From Georgenia satyanarayanai (lineage in GTDB: Bacteria > Actinomycetota > Actinomycetes > Actinomycetales > Actinomycetaceae): a stretch of 64,000 nt of DNA. The stretch covers positions 565,802-629,801 of the forward strand of contig NZ_UETB01000001.1 of the NCBI RefSeq assembly GCF_900116375.1, written 5' to 3'. The position numbers and the translations under genes are program-made. Positions 17,034-28,515 of the stretch are shown here, one piece after another. Every line of letters starts with the position of its first letter. The stretch's first letter is position 1. Below the pieces are notes generated by a model. That model was not told the origin of the DNA, ran no database searches, and saw only the letters and a list, made by a program, of their open reading frames with translations.

Positions 17034-17051
17034 TATCTTGATGTCGAGATA
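17034..17051. promoter_or_regulatory. TamR/MarR-like operator upstream of acnA
   Basis: TATCTTGA-TG-TCGAGATA is an 18-bp palindrome with one mismatch between its 8-bp arms, ending 89 bp before the acnA start. It is AT-rich in a very GC-rich background. It resembles sites of MarR-family TamR, which in Streptomyces binds upstream of aconitase, malate synthase and trans-aconitate methyltransferase genes. The assignment is from memory of that family. Confidence 0.6.
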
Positions 17052-17140
17052 ACTTGTGGGTGGCGGCTGCTGCGACGGCTCCACCCGCGTGGGACGATGA
17101 CCGACAGAAGCGCAGCAGCGAAGCGGCAAGAGGAGCAGAT

Positions 17141-19957
<2,817 letters not shown>

Positions 19958-19970
19958 CCCACGCGTGAGC

Positions 19971-20001
19971 GACGGGCCCCGGTCGACGACCGGGGCCCGT
20001 C
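19971..20001 (+). terminator. Strong hairpin terminator after acnA
   Basis: GACGGGCCCCGGTCG pairs perfectly with CGACCGGGGCCCGTC around a single central base (15-bp arms; the real loop will open by several bases). It is followed by CCCTTTCCCC, so a pyrimidine tract but few U residues. Confidence 0.85.
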
Positions 20002-20027
20002 CCCTTTCCCCTTCCGACCACCCTCCC

Positions 20028-20063
20028 GCCGACAGCGCACTTGTCGCCGACAGCGCACTTGTC
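20028..20063. repeat. Two perfect 18-bp tandem units, family B
   Basis: GCCGACAGCGCACTTGTC occurs twice head to tail between the convergent acnA and DinB-like genes. The reverse complement of this unit is the family of four diverged units at 20765-20836 on the other side of the DinB-like gene. Confidence 0.95.
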
Positions 20064-20070
20064 GCCCGAG

Positions 20071-20670
20071 CTACGCGGGATCCGAGCGGTAGAGGTCCGT
20101 GAGGACGAAGATCTCCGAGCCGTGGTGGATGAGCTCACGGTTGAGGTGGAGCACGAGGTGCCCGAACGGCGCCGCGGCGTCGATCTCCGTCGCCTGGCTC
20201 AGCCCCACGGTCATGATCTCGTCGTCGGGTACCGACTCCACGCCCTCCCGCCATGCGCCCACCCAGCGGGCGAGCTCCTCGCGGGCGTCGTCGACGTCCC
20301 CGTGGACGACGACGTCCTGCCGCCGCCGCTGCCGCTCACCGAAGGTCCACTCCCACCGCTCGACGTACGTCTCGGTGAGGTGGGCGACGAGCCAGGCGAT
20401 CGTCCGCGGCCCCGGCTCGTCGGGTCCCTCGGGCCACTCAGCCACCCACTCACCGGTCCCGAGCGTGCGTGGCGTCCGCGCCTCCCCGCGGCGCACGACG
20501 TTGAACGCCCCGGGCCGCGGCTCCCGGAGGAACTCCTCCTGGGTGACGGTCGCGAGCCTGCCCGCGAGCTCGAGCCAGGAGAAGCCGAGCTGTCCCAGGG
20601 CCATCGCCTTCGGGGTCGGCACCTCGAGGATCGACCAGTCGAACTCGGGTGCGCCGTAGTCGCCTCGCAT
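20071..20670 (-). CDS. DinB/YfiT-superfamily protein
   Basis: The 199-residue protein has the four-helix DinB-like architecture. Candidate metal-binding histidines are in WLVAHLTETYVERWEW (about residue 95) and FGHLVLHLNRELIHHG (about 170-185). Relatives are metal-dependent or thiol-dependent (mycothiol, bacillithiol) hydrolases and transferases. ATG 20670 has AGGAGG upstream, and a palindrome lies at the predicted transcription start. It stands alone and is flanked on both sides by 18-bp repeats in inverted orientation. Substrate unknown. Confidence 0.8.
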   Translation of the reverse strand: MRGDYGAPEFDWSILEVPTPKAMALGQLGFSWLELAGRLATVTQEEFLREPRPGAFNVVRRGEARTPRTLGTGEWVAEWPEGPDEPGPRTIAWLVAHLTETYVERWEWTFGERQRRRQDVVVHGDVDDAREELARWVGAWREGVESVPDDEIMTVGLSQATEIDAAAPFGHLVLHLNRELIHHGSEIFVLTDLYRSDPA

Positions 20671-20686
20671 CGGTGCGCCTCCTGGG

Positions 20687-20710
20687 GTGTGCGACGTTGC
20701 GCACACCGTA
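20687..20710 (-). promoter_or_regulatory. Promoter with operator-like palindrome for the DinB-like gene
   Basis: On the minus strand TACGGT (20710-20705) is a -10 box. GTGTGCG-N6-CGCACAC (20687-20706) is a perfect 7-bp inverted repeat placed over the expected transcription start, where a repressor would block initiation. Confidence 0.45.
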
Positions 20711-20764
20711 GTGCCCGACGGCGGGACGTCGGAAGGGGGACGCGCCGCCGTCGGCCTGACGGGC

Positions 20765-20836
20765 GGTAACCGCACTGTCGGCGGTCCGTGCGCTGTGGGC
20801 GGTAAGTGCACTGTGGGCGAGAAGTGGGCTGTCGGC
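20765..20836. repeat. Four diverged 18-bp tandem units, family B
   Basis: Units run 20765-20782, 20783-20800, 20801-20818 and 20819-20836, each ending CTGTSGGC (for example GGTAAGTGCACTGTGGGC). They are the reverse complement of the two units at 20028-20063. They fill much of the 259-bp divergent gap between the DinB-like gene and dxs; a likely dxs -10 box TAGGGT follows at 20888-20893. Confidence 0.9.
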
Positions 20837-20929
20837 GGGTGACGGAGATCGTCGGTGGGGGAGTGGGCGCGGGCGGGCGCTCCGACGTAGGGTGGGTCAG
20901 CGTGCTGTCACCGATCTGGAAGGGGAGCG

Positions 20930-22861
20930 ATGAGTCTGCTCGGACGCATCCGCAGGCCCGCGGACCTGCACTCCCTGACCGGTCCTGAGCTCGAGGTCCT
21001 GGCCAAGGAGCTGCGCGACTACCTCGTCGACTCGGTCTCCAAGACCGGTGGACACCTGGGCCCCAACCTCGGCGTCGTCGAGCTCACCCTGGCGATCCAC
21101 CGGGTCTTCGAGTCCCCGCGTGACCGCGTCGTCTTCGACACCGGGCACCAGTCCTACGTCCACAAGCTCCTCACCGGGCGGCAGGACTTCGCCGACCTGC
21201 GCAAGCGCGGCGGCCTGTCCGGCTACCCGAGCCGCGCCGAGTCCGAGCACGACATCGTCGAGAACTCCCACGCCTCCACCGCGCTCTCCTGGGCCGACGG
21301 GATCGCCCGCGCCCACGAGATCTCGGGTCAGAAGGACCGGCACGTCGTGGCCGTCATCGGTGACGGCGCCCTGACCGGCGGGATGGCCTGGGAGGCGCTC
21401 AACAACATCACCGAGGCGCAGGACCGGCGCCTGGTCATCGTCGTCAACGACAACGGCCGCTCCTACGCCCCCACCATCGGCGGCTTCGCCCACCACCTCG
21501 ACGCGCTGCGCACCGCCCGCGGCTACGAGAAGGTCCTCGGCTGGGGCAAGCGCGCCCTGCAGCGCAGCGGCCCGCCCGGGCGGATGACCTACGACGCCCT
21601 CCACGGCTTCAAGAAGGGCGTCAAGGACGTCATCGCCCCCCAGGGCATGTTCGAGGACCTGGGCATGAAGTACATCGGCCCGGTCGACGGCCACGACCTC
21701 GCGGCCATGGAGTTCGCCCTGCGCCGCGCCAAGGCCTTCGGCAGCCCCGTCATCGTCCACGCGATCACCGAGAAGGGCCGCGGCTACACCCCGGCCATGG
21801 AGGACGTCGCCGACCGCTTCCACGCGGTCGGGGTCATCCACCCCGAGACTGGGCTGCCGGTCGCCCCCTCGCGCTTCGGCTGGACGTCGGTCTTCGCCGA
21901 GGAGATCGTCGAGATCGCCCGCAAGCGCAGCGACGTCGTCGCCGTCACCGCCGCGATGCTCGCCCCCGTGGGCCTCGCACCGCTCGCCGAGGAGCTCCCC
22001 GAGCGCGTCATCGACGTCGGCATCGCCGAGCAGCACGCGCTCACCTCCGCGGCCGGCATGGCCTTCGCCGGGCTGCACCCCGTCGTCGCGCTCTACGCCA
22101 CCTTCCTCAACCGCGCCTACGACCAGCTCCTCATGGACGTCGCGCTGCACCGGGCGGGCGTCACCATCGTCCTGGACCGTGCCGGCATCACCGGCGACGA
22201 CGGCGCGAGCCACAACGGCATGTGGGACCTCGCGCTGCTGCGCACGGTCCCGCGCCTGCGCCTGGCCGCACCGCGCGACGAGGAGACGATGCGCACCGAG
22301 CTGCGTGAGGCCGTGGACGTCGACGACGCCCCGACCGTCGTCCGCTACCCCAAGGGCGCCCTGCCCGAGGCACTGCCCGCGATCGGCCACGAGGGCACCG
22401 TCGACGTCCTTGCCCGCACCGCCGGCGACGGCGGAGCCCGGGTGCTGCTCGTCGGCGTCGGGGCCATGGCACACACCGCCGTCGCCGCCGCCGCGGCGCT
22501 GGGCGCGCAGGGCATCGGCTCGACCGTCGTCGACCCGCGGTGGGTGCTCCCGGTGAGCGAGGACCTCCTGGACCTGGCCGCCAAGCACGACCTCGTCGTC
22601 GTCGTCGAGGACGGTCTGGGCACGGGCGGGATCGGCAGCGCCGTGCGCGACGCCCTGGCGCAGGCCGGCCACGCCGTGCCGGTGCAGACCCACGGCCTGC
22701 CCCACGAGTTCCTCGACCACGCCGCCCGGCCGCAGATCGTCGAGCAGTACCACCTCCAGGCCCAGGACGTCGCACGTCAGGCGGCGGGCGCTGTCGCTGC
22801 CCTCACCTCCGACGCGGAGCAGCCGCTCGGCCAGCCCGCGGAGCGCGACACCCGTCCCTGA
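20930..22861 (+). CDS. dxs: 1-deoxy-D-xylulose-5-phosphate synthase
   Basis: The 643-residue thiamine-diphosphate enzyme condenses pyruvate with glyceraldehyde-3-phosphate, the first step of the MEP pathway to isoprenoids. The substrate-side motif is [16 protein letters not shown]. The ThDP motif runs from GDGALTGG at residue 144 to NDNGRSY. The pyrimidine-binding domain has the catalytic Glu in [17 protein letters not shown], and the C-terminal transketolase domain has [14 protein letters not shown]. The ATG has a strong AAGGGGAG site. It is a single gene next to the pfl operon; both use pyruvate. Confidence 0.97.
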   Translation: MSLLGRIRRPADLHSLTGPELEVLAKELRDYLVDSVSKTGGHLGPNLGVVELTLAIHRVFESPRDRVVFDTGHQSYVHKLLTGRQDFADLRKRGGLSGYPSRAESEHDIVENSHASTALSWADGIARAHEISGQKDRHVVAVIGDGALTGGMAWEALNNITEAQDRRLVIVVNDNGRSYAPTIGGFAHHLDALRTARGYEKVLGWGKRALQRSGPPGRMTYDALHGFKKGVKDVIAPQGMFEDLGMKYIGPVDGHDLAAMEFALRRAKAFGSPVIVHAITEKGRGYTPAMEDVADRFHAVGVIHPETGLPVAPSRFGWTSVFAEEIVEIARKRSDVVAVTAAMLAPVGLAPLAEELPERVIDVGIAEQHALTSAAGMAFAGLHPVVALYATFLNRAYDQLLMDVALHRAGVTIVLDRAGITGDDGASHNGMWDLALLRTVPRLRLAAPRDEETMRTELREAVDVDDAPTVVRYPKGALPEALPAIGHEGTVDVLARTAGDGGARVLLVGVGAMAHTAVAAAAALGAQGIGSTVVDPRWVLPVSEDLLDLAAKHDLVVVVEDGLGTGGIGSAVRDALAQAGHAVPVQTHGLPHEFLDHAARPQIVEQYHLQAQDVARQAAGAVAALTSDAEQPLGQPAERDTRP

Positions 22862-22906
22862 GGGTGTGCCCCGTCACACCGGGTTAGCGTCGTGTGAGGG
22901 GGCTTA

Positions 22907-22959
22907 CGTGGGCCCTCGGGCCTAGGTCCCACGAGGGCGGCCGATCCGCTCCGTACGGT
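22907..22959 (+). promoter_or_regulatory. pflB promoter with nested palindromes near -42
   Basis: The -10 box is TACGGT (22954-22959), giving a start near 22966. The inverted repeat GGGCCTAGGTCCC (22918-22930) is centred about 42 bp upstream of that, and an outer pair CGTGGG/CCCACG (22907-22912, 22928-22933) encloses it. This is the classic class II activator position. The GGGNC...GTCCC pattern is reminiscent of DosR/DevR boxes, but the half-site spacing is shorter than the mycobacterial consensus. Confidence 0.5.
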
Positions 22960-22999
22960 GGTTCTACCGGCACTCGCCGGGGAGGACAGGGAGGCAGCA

Positions 23000-25261
23000 A
23001 TGGCTACGACCACGATCCACACGCCGCAGCAGACGGCGGACGCCTGGGCGGGCTTCGCGCCCGGCCCGTGGCAGGGGAGCGTCGACGTCCGCGACTTCAT
23101 CCAGCGGAACTACACCGCCTACGACGGCGACAGCTCGTTCCTCGCCGGGCCCACCGAGCGCACCACCCACGTCTGGCGGACGCTCTCGGAGATGTTCCCC
23201 GAGGAGCGCGAGAAGGGCGTGTACGACGTCGACGCGACGACGCCGTCGACCATCACCGCCCACGCGCCCGGGTACATCGACGAGGACCGTGAGGTCATCG
23301 TCGGCCTGCAGACCGACGCGCCGCTCAAGCGCGCCATCATGCCCTACGGCGGGTGGCGCATGGTCGCGACCTCGCTGGAGACCTACGGCTACGCCGTCGA
23401 CCCGTCGCTCGAGACGATCTTCACGACCTACCGCAAGACCCACAACCAGGGTGTCTTCGACGTCTACCCGCCCGACGTGCGCAAGGCGCGCAGCGCCCAC
23501 ATCGTCACCGGCCTGCCCGACGCCTACGGGCGCGGCCGCATCATCGGCGACTACCGCCGCGTGGCGCTCTACGGCGTCGACGCCCTCATCGAGGCGAAGA
23601 AGGCCGACCGCGCCCTCCTCGACACCCAGCGCTCGGTCGAGGACGTCATCCGCGACCGTGAGGAGAACAGCGAGCAGATCCGCGCGCTCCAGGAGCTCAA
23701 GGAGATGGCGGCCTCGTACGGCTACGACATCTCCGGCCCCGCCCGCACCGGCCGCGAGGCCGTCCAGTGGCTGTACTTCGCCTACCTCGGCGCGGTCAAG
23801 GAGCAGAACGGCGCCGCGATGTCGCTGGGCCGCACCTCGACCTTCCTCGACATCTTCCTCGAGCGGGACATCGCCGCCGGCGTCCTCACCGAGGCCGAGG
23901 CCCAGGAGATCATCGACGACTTCGTCATCAAGCTGCGGATCGTGCGCTTCCTGCGCACCCCGGAGTACGACGAGCTCTTCTCCGGTGACCCGACGTGGGT
24001 GACGGAGTCGATCGGCGGCGTCGGCGACGACGGGCGTCACCTCGTCACGAAGAACTCCTTCCGGATGCTCCAGACCCTGTACAACCTGGGTCCGGCGCCC
24101 GAGCCGAACCTCACCGTGCTGTGGAGCGAGGACCTGCCCGAGGGCTTCAAGCGCTTCTGCGCGCAGGTCTCGATCGACACCTCGGCCATCCAGTACGAGT
24201 CCGACTCGCTCATCCGCTCCCAGTGCGGCGACGACGCCGGCATCGCCTGCTGCGTCTCGGCGATGGGGATCGGCAAGCAGATGCAGTTCTTCGGCGCGAG
24301 GGTCAACATCGCCAAGGCCCTGCTCTACGCGATCAACGGCGGCCGGGACGAGAACAGCGGCAAGCAGATCGCCCCCGCCACCGAGCCGGTGACCGGTGAG
24401 GTCCTCGACTACGACGACGTGCTCGGCCGGTACGACGCCCTGCTCGACTGGCTCGCCGCGACCTACGTCGACGCGCTCAACTGCATCCACTTCATGCACG
24501 ACAAGTACGCCTACGAGCGCCTGGAGATGGCGCTGCACGACCGCGACGTGCTGCGGACCATGGCGTGCGGCATCGCGGGCCTGTCGGTGGCCGCGGACTC
24601 GCTGTCGGCGATTCGCTACGCGACCGTGCGGCCGGTGCGGCGCGAGGACGGGCTCGTCGTGGACTACGAGGTCGAGGGCGACTTCCCGACCTTCGGCAAC
24701 GACGACGACCGTGTCGACGACATCGCCGTCATGCTCGTCGAGCGCTTCATGGAGAAGGTCCGTCGCCAGCCCACCTACCGGGGAGCGGTGCACACGCAGT
24801 CGGTGCTGACGATCACCTCGAACGTCGTCTACGGCAAGCACACCGGCAACACCCCCGACGGGCGCCGGGCCGGGGAGTCCTTCGCCCCGGGTGCCAACCC
24901 GATGAACGGGCGCGACACCCACGGCATGCTCGCCTCGGCACTGTCGGTGGCCAAGCTGCCCTACTCCGAGGCGCAGGACGGCATCTCGCTGACGAACACG
25001 GTGGTGCCCTCGGGGCTGGGCCGGACGAAGGAGGAGCAGGTGGGCAACCTCGTGGGCCTCCTCGACGCCTACATGGGCTCCCAGGGCTTCCACATGAACG
25101 TCAACGTCCTCAACCGGGACACGCTCTACGAGGCGATGGAGAACCCGGAGAAGTTCCCGCAGCTCACCATCCGGGTCTCCGGTTACGCGGTGAACTTCGT
25201 GCGACTCACCCGCGAGCAGCAGCTCGACGTCATCTCACGGACCTTCCACGGCCAGGTCTGA
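23000..25261 (+). CDS. pflB: Formate C-acetyltransferase (pyruvate formate-lyase)
   Basis: The 753-residue glycyl-radical enzyme converts pyruvate and CoA to acetyl-CoA and formate under anaerobic conditions. The adjacent catalytic cysteines are residues 417-418 in [11 protein letters not shown], essentially the E. coli 418/419 positions. The radical glycine is Gly728 in RVSGYAVNF near the C-terminus. The length and ends match the true PFL subfamily rather than glycerol dehydratase relatives. ATG 23000 follows a GGGAGG site. pflA lies 69 bp downstream beyond a strong hairpin. The radical form is oxygen-sensitive, so expression should be limited to low oxygen. Confidence 0.97.
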   Translation: MATTTIHTPQQTADAWAGFAPGPWQGSVDVRDFIQRNYTAYDGDSSFLAGPTERTTHVWRTLSEMFPEEREKGVYDVDATTPSTITAHAPGYIDEDREVIVGLQTDAPLKRAIMPYGGWRMVATSLETYGYAVDPSLETIFTTYRKTHNQGVFDVYPPDVRKARSAHIVTGLPDAYGRGRIIGDYRRVALYGVDALIEAKKADRALLDTQRSVEDVIRDREENSEQIRALQELKEMAASYGYDISGPARTGREAVQWLYFAYLGAVKEQNGAAMSLGRTSTFLDIFLERDIAAGVLTEAEAQEIIDDFVIKLRIVRFLRTPEYDELFSGDPTWVTESIGGVGDDGRHLVTKNSFRMLQTLYNLGPAPEPNLTVLWSEDLPEGFKRFCAQVSIDTSAIQYESDSLIRSQCGDDAGIACCVSAMGIGKQMQFFGARVNIAKALLYAINGGRDENSGKQIAPATEPVTGEVLDYDDVLGRYDALLDWLAATYVDALNCIHFMHDKYAYERLEMALHDRDVLRTMACGIAGLSVAADSLSAIRYATVRPVRREDGLVVDYEVEGDFPTFGNDDDRVDDIAVMLVERFMEKVRRQPTYRGAVHTQSVLTITSNVVYGKHTGNTPDGRRAGESFAPGANPMNGRDTHGMLASALSVAKLPYSEAQDGISLTNTVVPSGLGRTKEEQVGNLVGLLDAYMGSQGFHMNVNVLNRDTLYEAMENPEKFPQLTIRVSGYAVNFVRLTREQQLDVISRTFHGQV

Positions 25262-25268
25262 CCGTCCC

Positions 25269-25301
25269 GCTCCCGGCCCGCCACCACCGCGGGCCGGGAG
25301 C
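25269..25301 (+). terminator. Intercistronic hairpin between pflB and pflA
   Basis: GCTCCCGGCCCGC (25269-25281) pairs perfectly with GCGGGCCGGGAGC (25289-25301) around a 7-nt loop. There is no U tract. It begins 7 nt after the pflB stop and ends before the pflA GGGAGGAG site. It is probably an attenuator or a 3'-end RNA stabiliser that lowers PflA relative to PflB. Confidence 0.75.
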
Positions 25302-25330
25302 CCACCGCTCCGTCACCAGGGAGGAGACCC

Positions 25331-26233
25331 GTGAGCGAGGAGCAGACGCTCGTCAGCGGCGTCGTCGCCCCCGACGGCATCAACGGCGAGTACGTCGCCA
25401 CCCCCGAGGACGCCGTGCCCCGGCTACGGCGCTCGGCGGGCACCGCCGGCCTCGCGTCGGTGGAGGAGATGGACCGCACCGAGCACCTCGCCGCGGTCCG
25501 CGCCGGGGACATCGGCTCGGTCCACTCCTGGGAGCTCGTCACGGCGGTGGACGGCCCCGGCACCCGCCTGACCGTCTTCCTCGCCGGCTGCCCGCTGCGC
25601 TGCCTGTACTGCCACAACCCCGACACGCTCCGGATGCGCGACGGGGAGGCCGTGCGCGTCGAGGAGCTGCTGCGCCGGGTGAGACGCTACGTGCCGGTGT
25701 TCAAGGCCACCGGTGGCGGGCTCACCGTCTCCGGTGGCGAGCCGCTCATGCAGCCCGCCTTTCTCACCCGGCTCCTCGAGGGTGCCAAGGCGATGGGCGT
25801 GCACACGACGATCGACAGCTCCGGCTTCCTCGGCTCCCAGGCGAGCAGCCGGCTGCTGGACGCGCTCGACCTCGTCCTCCTCGACGTCAAGTCCGGCCTG
25901 CCCGACGTCTACCGGGCGACGACGGGACGTGAGCTCCAGCCGACGCTCGACTTCGGGCGAAAGCTCGTCGCGCACGGCAAGGAGATCTGGGTGCGCTTCG
26001 TCCTCGTCCCCGGGCTCACCGACGGCTACGACAACGTCGAGGCCGTCGCCGACTACGTCGCGAGCCTTGCCACCGTGACCCGCGTGGAGGTGCTGCCCTT
26101 CCACCAGATGGGCCGCGACAAGTGGGAACGCCTGGGCGCCACCTACCAGCTCGAGGACACCCAGCCCCCGTCCCCGGAGCTGGTGGAGAGGGTGCGCGCG
26201 CAGTTCCGGACGCGTGGCCTGACGGCCTACTGA
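25331..26233 (+). CDS. pflA: Pyruvate formate-lyase activating enzyme
   Basis: The 300-residue radical-SAM enzyme abstracts hydrogen from the PflB glycine. The 4Fe-4S/SAM motif is Cys87-X3-Cys91-X2-Cys94 in AGCPLRCLYCHNPD. SAM contacts include TGGGLTVSGGEPLMQP. The C-terminal half has RVEVLPFHQMGRDKW, diagnostic for PFL activases. It carries about 50 extra N-terminal residues compared with the E. coli enzyme (246 aa), rich in charged residues and without obvious motifs. GTG 25331 follows AGGGAGGAG. Confidence 0.96.
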   Translation: MSEEQTLVSGVVAPDGINGEYVATPEDAVPRLRRSAGTAGLASVEEMDRTEHLAAVRAGDIGSVHSWELVTAVDGPGTRLTVFLAGCPLRCLYCHNPDTLRMRDGEAVRVEELLRRVRRYVPVFKATGGGLTVSGGEPLMQPAFLTRLLEGAKAMGVHTTIDSSGFLGSQASSRLLDALDLVLLDVKSGLPDVYRATTGRELQPTLDFGRKLVAHGKEIWVRFVLVPGLTDGYDNVEAVADYVASLATVTRVEVLPFHQMGRDKWERLGATYQLEDTQPPSPELVERVRAQFRTRGLTAY

Positions 26234-26258
26234 CCCCCGTCCCGACCGCCCCCACCTC

Positions 26259-26322
26259 ACAACTGGTGGGTTGGCTGACGCCTCGGACGGGCGCAGGCGT
26301 CGCCCAACCCACCAGCTGCGAC
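26259..26322. repeat. Palindromic intergenic repeat, family A, copy 2
   Basis: ACAACTGGTGGGTTGGCTG on the left is answered by the reverse complement of CGCAGCTGGTGGGTTGGGCG on the right, with GACGCC/GGCGTC at the base of the loop. It fills the gap between the convergent pflA and the beta-oxidation gene, stopping 2 bp before the latter's stop codon, and would form a terminator-like hairpin in either direction. Confidence 0.9.
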
Positions 26323-26324
26323 GT

Positions 26325-28400
26325 TCAGGGGGTGGGCAGGGTGGCGACGCCTGGCTCCAGGAAGCGTCGGCCTGTCACTGCCTCGGACGTTCCTGTCCTG
26401 TCCAGGTAGGGGGCGATGCCGCCGTTGTGGAGGGGCCACCCGGCGCCCAGGACCATGGCGAGGTCGACGTCCCGCACATCGGCCACGACACCGTCGTCGA
26501 GAAGGAGACGGACCTCCTGGGCGAGGGCGCGACGCACCCGCTCGAGGACGCCGTCGGCGTCGAGCGGCTCGGGCAGCGGCCGGGAGCCGAAGAACCGGTC
26601 GAGGTCCTCGCGCACGGCCGAGGCGGCGCTGGGTCGCTCGTCGACGGTGAAGCGCTCGCCCTCGGCCACCATCCGCTCGAGCCCCGGAGAGTGCGGGTAG
26701 CGGTCCCCGAGGGTGCGGCGCAGCTCGTCGAGCACGTGCATCGCCACCGCGGGACCCACGAGCTGGAGGAGCTGGAGGGGCCCCATCGGCAGGCCCATGG
26801 GCCGCAGGGCACGGTCGGCCACCGACACCGGCGTGCCCTCCTCCAGGGTGCCGAGCACCTCACCGAGCAGCCGGACGAGCACCCGGTTGACGACGAAGCC
26901 GGGCGCGTCCCGGCACGCGACGGCGCTCTTGCGGGCGCCGGCTGCGACGGCGAAGGCCGTCGCGTAGGCGGCCTCGGACGTGTGGGGGGTGCGGACGACC
27001 TCGACGAGCGGCATCTGCGCCACCGGGTTGAAGAAGTGCAGCCCCACCACCCGCTCGGGGTGCTCGAGCCCGGCCGCCATGTCGGTCACCGACAGGGCGG
27101 AGGTGTTCGTCGCGAGGACACACTCCGGTCCGACGACGGGCTCCACCTCGGCGAAGACGCGCTGCTTGACGGCGAGCTCCTCGAAGACGGCCTCGACGAC
27201 GAGGTCGCAGCCCGCGAGCTCGGTGAGGTCCGCGGTGGCCGTCACGCGGGCGCGCAGCTCCTCCGCCCTTGTCTCGTCCAGCCGGCCCGAGCGCTCCAGC
27301 CTGGCCACCTGGTCGTGGACGTGGCGCAGGCCGGCGGCGGCGCGGTCGTCGTCGAGGTCGCGCATGACGACGGGCACCCGCAGCGTCCGGGCGAGGAGGA
27401 CGGCGAGCTGGCTCGCCATGAGCCCGGCCCCCAGCAGCCCCACGCGGCGCACCGGCCGCGCGAGCTCCTCGGAGGGGGCGCCGGCGGGCCTGCGGGCGCG
27501 GGCGCGGGTGAGGTCGAAGGCGTAGAGACCGGCGCGCAGCTGGTCGGACATGATGAGCTCGGTGAGGGCGAGGTCCTCGGCGGCGAAGCCCTCCGCGCGC
27601 GAGGCGGTGCGCGCGGCGGCCACGAGCTCCAGGGCGCGCAGCGGCGCGGGCGCCCCGCCCTCGGCACGGCGTGCCACGACCGGCCTGCGGGCGCTGACCG
27701 CCTGCTCCCAGGCGCCGGCGTCGGACGTGTGGTCGGTGCGCGCCGGGTTGATGGCGCCGGAGAGCACCTCGGTGACCCACGCGAGGGCGCCGTCGCGGAA
27801 GTCGTCACCGCCGCGCTGGACGCTGTCGACGAGCCCGAGGTCCAGGCCCTGCTGCGCGTCGAGCGTGCGCTGGCGGGCCGGGTTGTCGACGATCACCTGC
27901 AGTGCCGCCTCGGGCCCGACGAGCCGGGGCAGGAGGTAGCACCCGCCCCACCCGGGCACGAGCCCGAGGGAGGTCTCGGGCAGGCCGAGGGGCGCGGTGT
28001 CGGCGGCGGCCACGCGGTAGCGGCAGGCGAGCGCGAGCTCGAGCCCGCCGCCGAGGGCGAGGCCGCTGAGGAGCGCGAAGCTCGGCAGGTCGCGCAGGAG
28101 CGTGACGATCCGGTGACCGGCCTCGGCCACGGCACGCGCGTCCTCCACGCGCGCCATCGAGCCGACGGCGCGCAGGTCCGCGCCCGCCGCGAAGCAGCCC
28201 GGGGTGCCGGTGAGGGCGACGGCGGTGACCTCGCCGTCGTGCACGCGGGCGGCGCACGCGGCGAGCGCCTCCTCGAGGGCCGCGATGCTCTCCGGGCCGA
28301 GCGTGGCGGGCCGGCCGTCGGTCCCGGCCATGGTGACCAGGGCGAGCGTGCCGGTGGCCAGCGAGACGTTCTCGACGCTGATCGTCGTGGTGGGTGTCAT
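26325..28400 (-). CDS. Multifunctional enoyl-CoA hydratase / 3-hydroxyacyl-CoA dehydrogenase
   Basis: The 691-residue FadB/FadJ-type protein catalyses the hydration and NAD-dependent oxidation steps of fatty-acid beta-oxidation. The crotonase domain (about 1-190) keeps both catalytic glutamates, in GGGLELALACRY and LGLPETSLGLVPGWGG. The dehydrogenase Rossmann loop is VGLLGAGLMASQLAVLL (about 325-341), with the catalytic histidine in VGLHFFNPVAQMP. Two C-terminal 3HCDH domains follow. No thiolase is adjacent, so the partner must lie elsewhere. ATG 28400 has GAGGGAG upstream. Confidence 0.93.
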   Translation of the reverse strand: MTPTTTISVENVSLATGTLALVTMAGTDGRPATLGPESIAALEEALAACAARVHDGEVTAVALTGTPGCFAAGADLRAVGSMARVEDARAVAEAGHRIVTLLRDLPSFALLSGLALGGGLELALACRYRVAAADTAPLGLPETSLGLVPGWGGCYLLPRLVGPEAALQVIVDNPARQRTLDAQQGLDLGLVDSVQRGGDDFRDGALAWVTEVLSGAINPARTDHTSDAGAWEQAVSARRPVVARRAEGGAPAPLRALELVAAARTASRAEGFAAEDLALTELIMSDQLRAGLYAFDLTRARARRPAGAPSEELARPVRRVGLLGAGLMASQLAVLLARTLRVPVVMRDLDDDRAAAGLRHVHDQVARLERSGRLDETRAEELRARVTATADLTELAGCDLVVEAVFEELAVKQRVFAEVEPVVGPECVLATNTSALSVTDMAAGLEHPERVVGLHFFNPVAQMPLVEVVRTPHTSEAAYATAFAVAAGARKSAVACRDAPGFVVNRVLVRLLGEVLGTLEEGTPVSVADRALRPMGLPMGPLQLLQLVGPAVAMHVLDELRRTLGDRYPHSPGLERMVAEGERFTVDERPSAASAVREDLDRFFGSRPLPEPLDADGVLERVRRALAQEVRLLLDDGVVADVRDVDLAMVLGAGWPLHNGGIAPYLDRTGTSEAVTGRRFLEPGVATLPTP

Positions 28401-28417
28401 CGTCACTCCCTCGTGAT

Positions 28418-28447
28418 GGGTACCGACGACCGACAGTACCGGGTACC
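28418..28447 (-). promoter_or_regulatory. Promoter of the beta-oxidation gene with paired GGGTACC repeats
   Basis: On the minus strand TACTGT (28438-28433) is a good -10 box. GGGTACC occurs at 28418-28424 and again at 28441-28447, 23 bp start to start, bracketing the -10 box. A regulator reading these repeats would control initiation; a fatty-acyl-CoA sensor of the FadR/TetR class is only a guess. Confidence 0.4.
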
Positions 28448-28515
28448 TCGCCCCGGCGTCTCCCTCCACCGCCCCGTCAGCATCGTCAGCTCCGACCCTG
28501 CGCCTGATCCGTCCG

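Noticed and set aside
20765-20836. Possible CRISPR or origin iterons in the 18-bp repeats
   Set aside because: Units are contiguous with no spacers, diverged, and not next to dnaA or rep genes. They are better described as a tandem repeat family.
20837-20929. TPP or other riboswitch before dxs
   Set aside because: No conserved riboswitch core was visible in the short leader after TAGGGT; it holds only a normal ribosome site.
22871-22896. CRP/GlxR-like site before pflB (TCACAC and GTGTGA)
   Set aside because: The half sites are in the reversed order (TCACAC...GTGTGA) and 12 bp apart, so they form a weak hairpin rather than a TGTGA-N6-TCACA box.
22964-25093. A 709-codon minus-strand frame opposite pflB
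   Set aside because: It is antisense to pflB, which has correctly placed catalytic cysteines and radical glycine.
23000-26233. Recent horizontal gain of pflBA
   Set aside because: Base composition and codon choice look like the neighbours, and there are no mobile-element genes at the borders. A foreign origin cannot be argued from this window.
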